A stretch of DNA of 64,000 nt from Lepidodermella squamata (taxonomy: Eukaryota > Gastrotricha): NCBI GenBank assembly GCA_047495785.1, contig JBLDXI010000024.1, positions 1,984,001 through 2,048,000 on the forward strand. Direction: 5' to 3'. The translations under genes and the position numbers were made by a program. Under the pieces are notes generated by a model. That model saw nothing but the letters and a program-made list of their open reading frames with translations, was not told the origin of the DNA and did no database searches. Every line of letters begins with the position of its first letter. Position 1 is the first letter of the stretch. Below, in pieces: positions 44,654 to 55,781 of the stretch.

Positions 44654-45032
44654 CGCAGTGCAGATTATAATAATTCAGAAATGAACAATCGCCGCTATTG
44701 AGCTGTGTATTTCGATAGGCAGTGTGATGGATAATCGCCCGGCTGCGGCTGCTGGCCGGTTGTTTGTTTTGTTTGTTAGGCCACCATCGTCGGCCCGGAA
44801 GACGGCCGAGTAAGTGCACGCTAATCCAGGCTCGTAATACACGTAAAAAGTAAACAGCCAGCAGTACCGGATCATGTTTTCTCGGCTTTATTATATTGCC
44901 TCTCTTTTAAAATAATGTAAATTTTTTGAAATAACTACGACGTCATAGCCGCATTTCATATCGATTCGCCAACTTCCTATAAAAATCATCGAGGTAAAAA
45001 AATAATAATGAAATGTAATCAAACAAATTATG
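44654..45032. other. Intergenic stretch upstream of GT32 copy B
   Basis: About 380 bases between the GT32 start and the stop codon of sulfotransferase A. No coding exon recognised; it likely holds the GT32 promoter. Confidence 0.45.
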
Positions 45033-46655
45033 TCAAGAAATACTAATGTTCATCGGCGCTTCAAAGCCGAAAAATTCGTAATCAGTCCGGTAAAAGTCGA
45101 CCACTTGCTTCAACAGTTGCTTCGGTAGCTTTCCTATAGCTTCTTCCGCAACAGAATCGTGTTCGTTCGATAGTTCCTCTTGCTCGTCGAATAAAACAGT
45201 TTTTTGATTGGTGGCTTCTTGAATAACGAAATCAGCCTCGTCACTGCCGCCTTCCAGATGCCCAATGTAGTCGTAGTCGATAAAACAAGGCGCACAAATC
45301 CTACATAAAAATTATCTAAAATAACGTGGGAGAGGGTCATTTTGGTCAAAACCATGTTTTCGAGGATTAAAAATCAGTTAAAATTCAGAAATCGATGATT
45401 TTTGGTAACAAGATGCGTGAGGTGAGCCCCGATTTATCGGTAAAATTTGGTGATTTTACGACTTTTTCCTGATTTTTGACGATCGATAACATGTATGAAT
45501 GCAGTTGGATAATTAGCGGGTAATTTTGGACGCTCATTTGCATACGCAACTAGCATTGTGCGTTTTCAGCTTTTATTGCGCTTTGGGTCAAATTTTGAAA
45601 TATTTTTTAAAATATTTTTTAAAAATCAAATATTACTCCGATCACCTCAGGACTTGCACCATTCGAAAGCTCAAAAGACGGGCAATTTTACAGTGCGTTG
45701 ACAATACGGTGCGTAAAAAAAACTAGGAAAAAAACGTTACTTGTAGTAGGGTGTCCAATGAATGTCTCGGAACGGCCGTTCAGAGTCGGTGATGAACATT
45801 AAAAATTCGAAAAATTTCAGCTGATTCGGATTTTCGATCAATTTTTTCATCCTGGATTGCCGAAGGATAGACTTTGCACCCTCCAAATAGTTAACCAGCA
45901 TCTGAAATTTTTTAAATTATACAATAAAATCAAATACCAATTATCAATCTTACTCTTTCAAAATGGTCATTTTTAGTTGTAAATTTGCTTTGCCATGCAG
46001 AATAAAGCCTTCGAATCGGCTCTCGAACCCACATAATTTTCGAAAACTCCTTCGTTTTTTCCTGTTGTACGTCGATTGTACCGCCGAATTCATCGTTGAA
46101 CCCTATTGGCTGGAGATAACTTTGCATCGCTTTAGTATCGTGAAGTTTTTCGTCTTCGAAATCGCTCGTATGATCAGAGTTCTTGAGTTTAACAAAAAAC
46201 CGCCGCCATGATGTTGAAGCCACCTTTGGGACATTGCAGAATAGGACGTTGTAGTCACTTACGACGTAAATTGAGTCTAATAAATGAGGCTCGGACTTAG
46301 CGAGTTCCGGCGATATCGAGCCAGGCCCAGGCACCCGGCCGAGACTATTCCTACATTTTTCCCTCACTTTGCTGCGTCTTTTCGCGAAAAGATCAGCATA
46401 ATCGATGTTCGACTTGGGTTTTCGTCTCGCTTTCACAGTTTTTCGAGTCGAGGTAACAGCTTTCGAAGTTGCTGTTGTGGAAATGTTCGATTTTTTTGTG
46501 ATTGATTTCACTCGTGAGCTATTAGGAATTGTAACCTCGGCGGCTGTAGTTTCGTTCTCCGGCTTGAAATAACTACTGATTAATAAATAGGATATCATAA
46601 GACATGTAGCTGTATATAACGCTAATTTTAAATGGTAATACTGCATCCTATTCAT
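45033..46655 (-). CDS. Carbohydrate sulfotransferase A (Sulfotransfer_2 family)
   Basis: Three exons keep frame: 46655 to about 45957, about 45905-45740, and about 45302-45033; the second intron is about 440 nt. Type II protein: a membrane anchor (LALYTATCLMISYLLISSYF), a basic Ser/Thr-rich stem, then the catalytic domain. The 5'-PAPS-binding loop is NVPKVASTSWRRFF and the 3'-phosphate-binding segment is REPIRRLYSAW, the two hallmarks of the HNK-1/chondroitin/dermatan sulfotransferase family (CHST8-14). The C-terminal part has CFIDYDYIGHLEGG, shared with sulfotransferase B next door. Such Golgi enzymes transfer sulfate from PAPS to GalNAc or GlcA/GlcNAc residues; the acceptor is unknown. Confidence 0.88.
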
Positions 46656-46880
46656 GATGAAAAAGCTCGATTCCTTAGGTTAAATATGAGCCGGTGTGAC
46701 TTGACTGACGTATGCGATAATTCTCCCCACCACACTTTGCAATCAATAAGAAAGCGCCTTAATAAATTTGCCTTAAATCAATAAAATACTGCATCAATTT
46801 TAATCATATTGTTTAAGGTAGATGAGTACAATATCGATTTATTTTGCAGATATTATCACGAATTCAATTGCATCCGAATA

Positions 46881-49034
46881 TTATTTGGGCAGGTCTAAAT
46901 AACCGAACAGTCGTAGATCAGCTTCGTAACTGATCAAAATTTCACGGAGAACATGAAGCGGGACAGTTTGCAGCATCGTCTGGTAGAAATCAGTCTGCCG
47001 CGGTAGATGATTAGGTGCTGGGAATAAAAATTCACGTTGACCTGTTATTTTTTCAATCACATAATCCGCCTCCTCGTTGCCGCCCTCTAAATGGCCAATG
47101 TAGTCGTAGTCGATGAAACACGTCAAGCAAAGCGAGTGATACGGCTCCCAGTGGACGTCCATAAATTTTTTGTAAGGATGGCTGAGAAATCGGAAAAATT
47201 CCTCCAGAGTTACTGGGCTTTTGTCTGATTGATTGTGACGATATTGCTGAATTATATAGCCGGAATAAATTGATTGATAATACGCGTTTTTAGACACTAA
47301 TTTGTTCAACCATGCGGAAACAAGCCGCTGGATAGGATCTCTATAGTAAAAATTCTGAAAATTCGAAAAAATTATTGAATAATCTTGTCTTACCTAACCC
47401 ACATGACTTTTTTGTAGCTACGAAATCGACGTCTCAATTTAACACTGCTGTCGTTGTAATAGCTCAGAGGTTTTAGATAGGGAAAGGTTGCATTTCCTTC
47501 ATGAAGCTCATCATCACTCAGGTCGAGATGCGATTTTCCGGTCGATAACTGCAGGAAAAATCGTCTCCAAGTCGTTGATGCTACTTTTGGGACGCTGAAA
47601 ATAAAGAAAGCGATTTGATTTAATTTCAAAAAATTTAATAAATTTTGAATTTGAAGGTTTTTTCAATTTAACCGAAAATATTTTGAATTGTGAATTTTCA
47701 AAAAAATGAATATCCATGGGCAGATTTTAAATTTTTATTAACACTTCCATTCGATATAGACTACCGATTGAGCGTGAAATTGAGTTCCGTTGATAATTAC
47801 ATGAAAACAATAATTTTTGAGGGGTAATTCCATTAGCCCTAGACGGTTCTATGCTGATTGAGCGAACGGAATTTGGCAACGAAAATAGAGCAAGGGCTTT
47901 TGAGCAACGATATAAGAGCAAACGAAATTAGAGCAAAATGAGCTCTAATTTCGTTTGCTCTTATATCGTTGCTCAAAAGCCCTTGCTCTATTTTCGTTGC
48001 CAAATTTTCTTTTGCTCAATTAGCATAGAGCCTTCTAGACAGGGAACCTAGTTTATTTCAGAAAAATTCGGTAAAAAAGGAAAAATTCCAAATTTTAATT
48101 GCCGATGTTCCGGTAAATTTTAGGAATTTTTAGCGTGAAATTTCGTTTATTCTATAACGTATTGGCTCGCGGCACTCATGGCGCGAATTTTTCCGATTTT
48201 TACCAAAATTTTGCTGAATTTTTCTCCTATAAACAGCTCATTTTTCAATCGTGATACACCAAGCCAACGAGAGACTGGCAATTTATCCGTTTTCCCCTAA
48301 ATTTATACGATTTCGTAGCGCCTTTCGCCTTATAGACCCCCTGGGGTTTAGTCACCCTACAGGATTTTATAATCATAGGGTGGTAGGTAAAGATTTGGCT
48401 TTAATAGGCTTCATTCCCCTATTAATTTTTTTTTATATTACAAGGTCTTGAAGCTTTCGGTCGTTATTTGACGATCGCTTTTGGACGCAATGCCAAAATT
48501 TCGCAAAAATTACCTGCAAAACAAAATTTTGCGCTTTTCGTCCAGGTAGATGAAAGATAACTGATGGCCATCTCGAAACTGCCTAAGTGACGGTTCAAAG
48601 TCCGGTTTGAAGCCGAAAATGTTCAAACAGTTCTGGTTAACAAGCCGCCGCCTTTCTTTAAAAATCCGATGCATCTTATGATCGATTAATCTAGTACTAT
48701 TCAGCAGCAAAACGTCGTAGTAAGGCAGTTCGGTACTCTCGGCGATTGACTTGTTATCAGATTTCTCCGCTGATGCTTTTTTGACAAAGCCACTATGAGA
48801 ATCGACAACAAGGCCATGCCGCGATAGATATGCCTTGACGATATCGAAATCGCGATGCCTCTCCGCTAATTCCATGCCGCTGGCGATTTGCCGGTACTTT
48901 GCCACGTAGATTTCATTCGACAACTGCCGGTTGTTTGTTGCCGTGTTTATTGTTAGTGTAATTATCAATAATGGAAGTGTAATGCAAGTCACTGTCACTA
49001 TTGCGTAGTAGAAACTTTGCTCAGATGAAGTCAT
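46881..49034 (-). CDS. Carbohydrate sulfotransferase B (Sulfotransfer_2 family)
   Basis: Tandem paralogue of sulfotransferase A, same strand. Exon 1 (49034 to about 48514) gives the membrane anchor (IVTVTCITLPLLIITLTI) and stem ending RKILFC; exon 2 (about 47597-47394) gives SVPKVASTTWRRFFLQL, the 5'-PAPS loop; exon 3 (about 47356-46881) gives RDPIQRLVSAW, the 3'-phosphate site, then WEPYHSLCLTCFIDYDYIGHLEGG and the stop. The first intron, about 900 nt, contains a long hairpin (47871-48005). Compared with A, the C-terminal exon is longer between the binding site and the CFIDYDY motif because A is split there. Complete; no break seen. Confidence 0.87.
47871..48005. repeat. Perfect hairpin inside sulfotransferase B intron 1
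   Basis: Arms 47871-47934 and 47942-48005 (64 bp each) are exact reverse complements around a 7-bp loop. Weaker symmetry extends out to about 47838 and 48042 (CCCTAGACGG / TTCTAGACAGGG). This is probably a MITE or foldback insertion. In the pre-mRNA it would form a stable stem. Confidence 0.85.
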
Positions 49035-49941
49035 TATAAATATTTACTACAATTTAGTGACATTGTAGGAGGTGTATAGCGTACTCTCATCCTTAGCCTG
49101 AGCTTAATCCACCTGAATTTGTATTTTGCTGCATCTATTTACTCAATAATTCCTTTCGATCGATGTAAGAGCTTCAAATAACCTGGGTTGTTTTCACGTG
49201 GGGAATTTCCTATTAAGCAAATGAGGTTGTGCTGTCAAGCGATCATGAATCCTCTTCACAATTTCATTTTCAATTTGTCTCCAAAAATAATTTACAACCG
49301 CAAAAATGAGGGCTGTAATAATTTTCACCGCAATAATATTCATTTTCCAAGCTGAATCGGAAATTTTAGTGGAAAAAACCCCAGTGAAAATTCCGATCAA
49401 AACCGATGCCGGCAATCGCCTGGTTCTGTTGTATCGATTTGGCCACGATTCTAAGCATGTAAATCCATCCAAAGAGTAAGAGTTCAAATTAATGAATTTT
49501 TTTTATTTTGCGTCCATTTTTTTAGGGCGAAAATTGTTGCACATTGGGTGCACAAATCGAAAAAGCGACTTTAATTTAATTTAAATCACAGTTAATTTAT
49601 CTTGACAGAATCAGTGACGTGTCCCATTTTTCGGCGAAAAATAAAAATGAATAATAAAATGTAGAATGGCTGAAATGACCTCGCAGTTTCAGGCGGAAAT
49701 TACAGGCTATTTTTTCGAGATTTTCAAAGTACATTTTATTTGAAATGTTGAACCCACCCGCGATTAGTAAGGATAATCACGTTTTTAATTGACTTCCGAT
49801 AATACGGCAAGCTGCTCGTATTACCTCGATCCTACACAAACACGACAAAGCTTCCGGCGTTCACACATTTAATCCTGCGCGGACGTTTTGAAAATCTCGC
49901 ATTTGTTTTCGAATTTTCTTGTTTTTAAAAAATCTGCTACT
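49035..49941. other. Intergenic stretch between sulfotransferase B and the peptide genes
   Basis: About 900 bases. Apart from a doubtful small minus-strand open frame at 49194-49487 I see no gene. It separates divergently transcribed genes and so should hold both promoters. Confidence 0.4.
49194..49487 (-). CDS. Doubtful small membrane protein
   Basis: An open frame of up to 97 residues with two possible membrane segments (ASVLIGIFTGVF and IIAVKIITALIFAVVNYFW) and a charged C-terminus (RQIENEIVKRIHDRL). I recognise no family, and no convincing start context or splice partner is visible. It may be chance or part of a gene whose other exons I cannot see. Confidence 0.25.
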   Translation of the reverse strand: MNSYSLDGFTCLESWPNRYNRTRRLPASVLIGIFTGVFSTKISDSAWKMNIIAVKIITALIFAVVNYFWRQIENEIVKRIHDRLTAQPHLLNRKFPT

Positions 49942-50224
49942 ATGAAACTAGCTTTCACGATTTTTTCACTGGTGCTAGTCGCCATGTTTTTTAACGATAT
50001 TGTAACAGCCGCTAGTCTGTTTATGAAAAATCAGCAGAGCAATGTCAAGGTCATCAAATCTGGCAAAGGGTTCGGCGTAGCTAGGCCTGTTTTCGGCGCG
50101 AAGACGATAAATGCTTTCAATTTGTCAGTTATTTTTTGAAACAAAATTTCAAATATTTAAAAAAATTATTTACAGCAACAAAAATTTCCTGCCGATCTAT
50201 AATCAGAGGCTATCGAAATCCTGA
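49942..50224 (+). CDS. Small secreted peptide gene P1
   Basis: Two exons, 49942-50123 and 50176-50224, encode 76 residues. The signal peptide is MKLAFTIFSLVLVAMFFNDI followed by VTAA. The mature part is basic and free of Cys (SNVKVIKSGKGFGVARP, then FLPIYNQRLSKS at the end). The intron is phase 2, with donor GTCAGT and acceptor TTTACAG. First of three neighbouring genes on the plus strand with the same design: signal peptide, Gly/Arg/Lys-rich body, phase-2 intron, and a 10-16-residue basic or aromatic tail in exon 2. I recognise no family. It could be a neuropeptide-like, antimicrobial or cuticle peptide; I cannot choose. Confidence 0.65.
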
Positions 50225-50684
50225 TGAGTCGGCGCGCTTTTACGGCTACATCAAACACGACGTCTGGACACATGATTAAGCAGTGACATGTTATGTCAGA
50301 ATTTTTAATATTGAAAATTGAAGCCGTAAATATTGAATGAGCATCAACTCCTACATCGAGACGAGGTACCTATACCTTTTAATCAAATTAAATGTTGATC
50401 AGGATAATAAAACATGTGGGCTGGCTATTGGTAATAGCGTTTTTAGCGTGAAAATTTCATTACTACAAAATGCCGTCATCAAGGTGTGCGCGCTTATGAC
50501 ACATTATTCACTCGCTAATCACTCACAAAATCACATACCGTAAAAATTGTGATGACCGATCAAAATGGCACGCCCGCATATGCATAATAAATATTTTCAC
50601 ACCCAAGTCACACTTGATTTAATATTTTTTTCCCCTCTGAGAAAGCCGGTTCTTTTTCATACATTAGTTTTGCATAAACATAAA

Positions 50685-51015
50685 ATGATCGCGAGTCGAT
50701 TTTCGAACAACAACAACGCAGGTGTCTATGTGGCTGTTCTTTTCATCCTGGCGATTTATTTCACGGCTGAATTTGCCGAGGGGCATGTCATCCAGTACCC
50801 CGTTCGAGTTCCGAGCCATGTGACCTTATATAGGACGTCTGCTCGTGGGAAAGTTGTCCCGAAAACGTCGCTGAGCGACCTTCTCACGCCCGGAGTTCGA
50901 ACGCCGATCATCATCAGAGAGTAATTTATCAAAAATAATTTATTTAATTATTTTAATTATATTTTTATGATTTAGCTTTTCCAAAGGAACGAACGTTAAG
51001 CAGTACCGATTTTAG
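50685..51015 (+). CDS. Small secreted peptide gene P2
   Basis: Exons 50685-50920 and 50976-51015 encode 91 residues. A short polar start (MIASRFSNNNNAG) is followed by a hydrophobic core (VYVAVLFILAIYFTAEFAEG), a signal peptide or anchor. The mature part is basic, without Cys: VIQYPVRVPSHVTLYRTS, GKVVPKTSLSDLL, and exon 2 ends NVKQYRF. The intron is phase 2 (GTAATT...ATTTAG), as in P1 and P3. Without splicing it would stop two codons after the exon end, so the gene looks single-exon in a naive ORF scan. The C-terminal RF lacks a following Gly, so amidation is not predicted. Confidence 0.62.
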
Positions 51016-51989
51016 CGCAATCGACACTTATACGGCCTTGCGATTTTTCGGCTCAACATTGAAAAATTTAGCTGATTTTTTGTTAGGATAAAATCTGAAA
51101 AATATTACTGAAGCTAGGTCTTCATTTAAAAAATGGAATTTAGGTGTAGTTATTAATTTAGTTGTGAATTCATATTGCTGAATTTCGAATAAAAATGCTT
51201 ATTAAAATGCTACCTGTGTCCTAATTATTTTCGTCGCGTGCTCGTCGCCTGATGTCAAGATGTTTCTTTTGAACCAACGCCACGAGCCAAGAATTATTCT
51301 TGTTTTTCCTTTAACGTCATCCTATAATCACAGTAGTATCGGCGATACGTGGTCAATATTTGACATTCGCCCGGGTAATTTTTATTTTGCACCTCCAATC
51401 GATGCCTATGTCACGCCGAAATCGCGTGGAAATTTCTATTATTTTTGCAACATTTCTAGGAAATAAAATTGTTTGCAATAAAATTAGGGTGGATTAAATA
51501 AAAATTGTTTGCGTGGCAAGTAAAAATGGCCGCTATTTAATTAAGCCACTGGCTACTCAATTTTGCGCGCATACTAAATTAGCGAGTCATTGAATTAGAG
51601 AGTGACCAGTCGATTTTTTTTAGCTGTATGAATCAGCAAATATTTTGCAATCATCATCGTGTGGTCATAATTTTGCGAGTTGCTAAATATTATGCAAATC
51701 GCTTTAAAAGACGACACATCGAATTATATTTGTGGCGAAGCCGCCCGCGCGCGTACCCGACCCCGCGAGAAATGGGCTTTCCTCTCAGATATACAACGGC
51801 CAATTTCCTGTGATGTATGCTCAATTCTTGCTTTAATAGACATCCTCGTCGCAATAATAATGTCTCGACTCCTATTTATATCACCAGCTTTTATACGACC
51901 TCGTCGACCTAAAAATGATATATTTTTTCTAGACACTTAATCCCGTCAAAAAATCCTAAATTTTCAATTTTAGACACTTGAATTTTAAC
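51016..51989. other. Spacer between P2 and P3
   Basis: About 970 A/T-rich bases. No coding exon I would defend; open frames on either strand overlap and lack signals. Confidence 0.4.
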
Positions 51990-52335
51990 ATGAAGATTTT
52001 AAGCGGTTTATCCTCTTGGCAAATCGCGTGTTTGGTCGTGTTTTCAACGCTGACCATAAGCATGTCTGGCTTGATCGGCAACAACGTGATTCTTGTCTAC
52101 GCTGCTAGCCCAGGCGAGTTGAAAAATCACCGTAGTGTCAACGTGATTGTTGGCCGCCATGTCCCAAATACGGCTCGAGAGGCTCGTTACGCGGCTCAGA
52201 TCCTTTTCCGCACAGGCGGGGGCAGCGGTGCTGGCTATCACGACAAGTAATCCTTTTTTAAATAAAATAATTTTTTACGAATTTTTCAGTTTTTTTTCCA
52301 GCAATCGCAAGCCATCTTGGTGGAGCAAATATTAA
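51990..52335 (+). CDS. Small secreted peptide gene P3
   Basis: Exons 51990-52246 and 52302-52335 encode 96 residues. The hydrophobic leader is about residues 11-40 (IACLVVFSTLTISMSGLIG, then VILVYAA). The mature part is basic and Gly/Arg-rich: NHRSVNVIVGRHVP, AREARYAAQILFRTGGGSG; exon 2 gives NRKPSWWSKY. The intron is phase 2 (GTAATC...TTTTCCAG), matching P1 and P2. No Cys. Family unknown; see the finding on the three-gene set. Confidence 0.65.
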
Positions 52336-53090
52336 CCGCATAGTTCAGTATTTCTTGTTTGTTGGAGGCGCAGTCTGTATGCCTTTTTAGTTTATATTCG
52401 ATAGTTTAATTTTATCTTGGTTAATTATATGCCTCTTATCATCAAAATATCTGTGGACATTTTATTATTCATTCAAGCTTTCGAAGAAGTAAATTGAAAT
52501 GAGCCGAACACTTGATAATTTTTTTGCGAAAATCATCCAACTGGAATAAAAAAAACGAAAGCATTTTTCGAATGTTATACGTTTGGAAGGCCTGGATTGT
52601 GTGGGAGACTCGAAAACATCTAAGTAAAGAAGCGCCCACGTACCACGTGAAGCGCGACGAGAGCCGCGCGTAATCCAGCCTGATGTGTAATCCCTTACTC
52701 TCTTGTGAATTGAAAACAGTCTTCACGCCGATTGCGGTCAGGTGATGGCGTCCATCTTGAGTGGATCTCCAGGTGCGTAATTATCACCTAATCCCATGTG
52801 CGCTAGCGCAGCAGACAGCGTTTTTGTCATGCGATCTACAGCTGCTTGGAGGAATAGACACTCATGTACTTTTCATCCAAGACTGTCCACCCTCTTTCAC
52901 CGCCCACGGTGCATTTTTTTGCGCCATGCGAATTTGATTATTTGATCATTTACGTAGGTGACAGGTCAATATAGGGCTATGCGTTTGACCATTTTTTCGC
53001 TATCAGAACTGTTGACAATGCAATTAAAATTGCTATTAAACTATAAACTTTAGTCGTAGGATTTGATGGAAAAGCGATATCATAATTATG
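52336..53090. other. Intergenic stretch
   Basis: About 750 bases between P3 and the long inverted repeat. Nothing coding recognised. Confidence 0.4.
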
Positions 53091-53109
53091 ACTCAAAAAT
53101 GAAAAACCA

Positions 53110-53165
53110 GTCGCCTAATCCGACATGTTTCAGCTTTTATTCAGCCATCTTCAGGGTCTGACAAC
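53110..53165 (-). ncRNA. Possible hammerhead ribozyme (left arm, mirror copy)
   Basis: Exact reverse-complement counterpart of the motif at 53839-53894, so it has the same core (CUGAAGA, GAAAC, GUC) and the same weaknesses. The two face outwards. Confidence 0.4.
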
Positions 53166-53838
53166 AAGTAAGGAAATCAACAATCAAGTTTCGAGACTAA
53201 TATTAAAACAAGTTTACCAATTTTGTCACCAATCGTTTTTTTCCCGTGTAATTATCAAAAATTAATCAAAAGAATCAAAAACAGAAATCATGATCTATTA
53301 AAATAAATTGTATGAGTAATTATTTGTTACAGTAGTTATTAAGGCTAGGGTTAAGAGCTTGGATAAATAGTTTTTCAGTACGAAGTAAACGATAAGGTAA
53401 TTTACAATGATGTAGGATCTGAGTAGAGAACGGCGGATCAGATTTAGTACAGGTTTTGAAGTGTTCCCCAACCTGTCGCATACCGTACTACACAACACTG
53501 TTACGCTTCTAATAAAACTAAAGATGGCACCATTGGGGAACACTTCAAAACCTGTACTAAATCTGATCCGCCGTTCTCTACTCAGATCCTACATCATTGT
53601 AAATTACCTTATCGTTTACTTCGTACTGAAAAACTATTTATCCAAGCTCTTAACCCTAGCCTTAATAACTACTGTAACAAATAATTACTCATACAATTTA
53701 TTTTAATAGATCATGATTTCTGTTTTTGATTCTTTTGATTAATTTTTGATAATTACACGGGAAAAAAACGATTGGTGACAAAATTGGTAAACTTGTTTTA
53801 ATATTAGTCTCGAAACTTGATTGTTGATTTCCTTACTT

Positions 53839-53894
53839 GTTGTCAGACCCTGAAGATGGCTGAATAAAAGCTGAAACATGTCGGATTAGGCGAC
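53839..53894 (+). ncRNA. Possible hammerhead ribozyme (right arm)
   Basis: The core elements occur in order: CTGAAGA at 53850-53856 (CUGANGA), a stem II of about 4 bp (GGCT with AGCT) with one extra U before it, GAAAC at 53873-53877, a 2-bp stem III and a GTC cleavage triplet ending at 53882. Stem I pairs CC with GG and, across an internal loop, GTTGTC (53839-53844) with GGCGAC (53889-53894). The extra U and very short stem III weaken the call, though short stem III is known for ribozymes of Penelope-like elements. Confidence 0.4.
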
Positions 53895-53913
53895 TGGTTT
53901 TTCATTTTTGAGT

Positions 53914-55131
53914 AACAAAACTATAAACTGTTAACTATTAAACTATAAACTATATAAACTATAAACCTGAAAAACGGACGAAACCTAATGGACTGGCATA
54001 AGTCTCCGTCCTATTGCCTTTTATTTTTGTACTCCTAAAGCACTGAAAGTAACAGAAAAAAGTCCTCATATCATAGGATTCTGCTTACAATATTTTGAGC
54101 GTTTGCAAAATGCACAGAAATAAGAATAAGAAATAAAAAAGGCTCACCACCAAGCGTCACAGGAACACACCACTTGCAGCAGCGATTACGCAATGCAAAT
54201 AATTAGTGCGCCGCATGAAGGGACAAGTGGGCGCACGCGCGCGCGATGTGCGACCTGAATAAATGAATGCGACACGAAACTCAACCAAAGTGCTACAGAT
54301 TTTTGAAAAGGTGAAACACTAATCCCACGATTTGAAACACGCAATTATAACTGGGGTCCATGTAAGTACCCAGTTTCTTGTGGGACGTAGCCCAAAGATA
54401 GTTAGCAACCTCTCCACGTTATCCATTTTCACGTGAAACGTTTGAATTTTAAAATAATAATAAAAACTGCCTTTAATCAAATTCAGCCGAAAATTGCACT
54501 GAAAATTCGGCTGCGAATGCGGCCTGGCCTGGTACGGGATCTAAAAATTCTCTTCAAGGGCCTCCTAGTTAGACAATGGAATAGGCTGTATGAAGTCTGT
54601 ATGAAATAATATTGACTTCTACTCGTTGCATTTTGAGATTTCTGGGAATAAATCGCTGCGTTGCGCTCTTGTTAATTCGTGTTGCACTTTGGTTGAAATA
54701 TGATGCGCGTGCGACGCTTATTTATTTTCTGCTGCACTTCGGTATTTTGTGTGGCGCTGTGGTTTTCAGCGATAAACATTTTTTTAAGGTGGATCGTAAA
54801 TTTTCGCGAATTTCGTAATTATTGCCTCCTCCTGCATAAAGTATCAAGTATTTGATTTGTTTGTTTTGTGTTACAGCAAAAATTCAAGATCTGCATTTCT
54901 CCCCCACCTATGATCTATGATAAATTTAGATGCGTTTTACGGATATTGAGATAATTCAATCTATGATACTATTTTTGCAATTGATTAAATCCGTTTCCAA
55001 CGCAATAAAAATGTTGAGCAAATAAGTTTTATTGCAAACAAGACAGTATAGCTAAAACTCGCATGATGTGCCAACATTTCGTCGTTTTGTCAATCTCTAT
55101 GCAGATTTGCGATTCTTGAAGGAATCAAAAT
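53914..55131. other. Intergenic stretch
   Basis: About 1.2 kb between the inverted repeat and the secreted-protein gene. Only short open frames without domains. Includes a G/C-rich patch with GCGCGCGC near 54240. Confidence 0.4.
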
Positions 55132-55755
55132 ATGGATTGGCTGCTAGTGTTGGCAGTAATCACATGCACGTTGAACAGCGCCACGGGTTGGCCTGAGGGT
55201 GTTACCTCTCTGGACGAAGCTTTGGATGTCATGTACGTAGATGGTAATCATTTTGTTTGGTTTTTAAATGGCACGACCAACATGTTCGTTCCATCGAAAA
55301 ATTCTTTCCTCGAGTCGTCAATCACGCAGAATTCGATGAGTGCATCAACAGGTCCGTTTTCGAAAAACCCGCCAGGCACAACAACAGTGAACAGTGGTTC
55401 AGCATTGGGCAGATACAGCCTTGGGGTTTCGATTCAAAAATTCACCTTGACATTTTACGCGAAGCTCACGTGCTCTCAAGACACGGGTATCTTCACCCTA
55501 GAGAACATGCTATCACTGAGGTGTGTAAACTTAGATGGCGTAAGGATTTCCGACACGGTAGAAACTTGTGTAAAAGATAAGTCATGCACTTTCGGAAGAA
55601 GTTTCGATAATGATAAGAAATACTTTTATACTTTCCCTTATCTGAACATTAAAAATGGCGTGGTGAAAATAAACAGTAGCATCTCGAGCTCAGTATTCAT
55701 CTTCGGTCGTTGTGCCCAAGTCATCATTACATTTTCGTCCACTAAGTGGAATTAA
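55132..55755 (+). CDS. Secreted protein of unknown family beside the ApoL-like gene
   Basis: Single exon, 207 residues, with a signal peptide (MDWLLVLAVITCTLNSATG). The rest is probably beta-rich with several Cys (LTCSQDTG, LRCVNLDG, ETCVKDKSC, GRCAQV) and N-glycosylation sites (NGTT, NSSI). I recognise no family. The stop lies only 26 bases before the ApoL-like start, on the same strand. A possible donor near 55698 could join it in frame to the ApoL-like exon, giving a secreted fusion; the donor is weak, so I keep two genes. Confidence 0.6.
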   Translation: MDWLLVLAVITCTLNSATGWPEGVTSLDEALDVMYVDGNHFVWFLNGTTNMFVPSKNSFLESSITQNSMSASTGPFSKNPPGTTTVNSGSALGRYSLGVSIQKFTLTFYAKLTCSQDTGIFTLENMLSLRCVNLDGVRISDTVETCVKDKSCTFGRSFDNDKKYFYTFPYLNIKNGVVKINSSISSSVFIFGRCAQVIITFSSTKWN

Positions 55756-55781
55756 GAGTATTTCTTGTTTTTTTTCGCAAT

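Larger units (their letters stand above)
53091..53913. repeat. Long inverted repeat with 381-bp arms
   Basis: Arms 53091-53471 and 53533-53913 are equal in length and reverse complements, with no mismatch that I found; a 61-bp unique spacer (53472-53532) lies between. The same short open frame appears on both strands for this reason. The outer part of each arm contains ACCCTGAAGATGGCTGAA...GCTGAAACATGTCGG, a pattern I associate with hammerhead-bearing ends of Penelope-like retroelements. The near-identity points to recent formation or ongoing homogenisation. Confidence 0.9.

Noticed and set aside
52469-52726. 85-residue minus-strand open frame
   Set aside because: No domain or signal; A/T-rich flank with no splice sites that keep frame.
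53298-53706. Two identical 81-residue open frames on opposite strands
   Set aside because: They are simply the two arms of the inverted repeat; no domain is visible.
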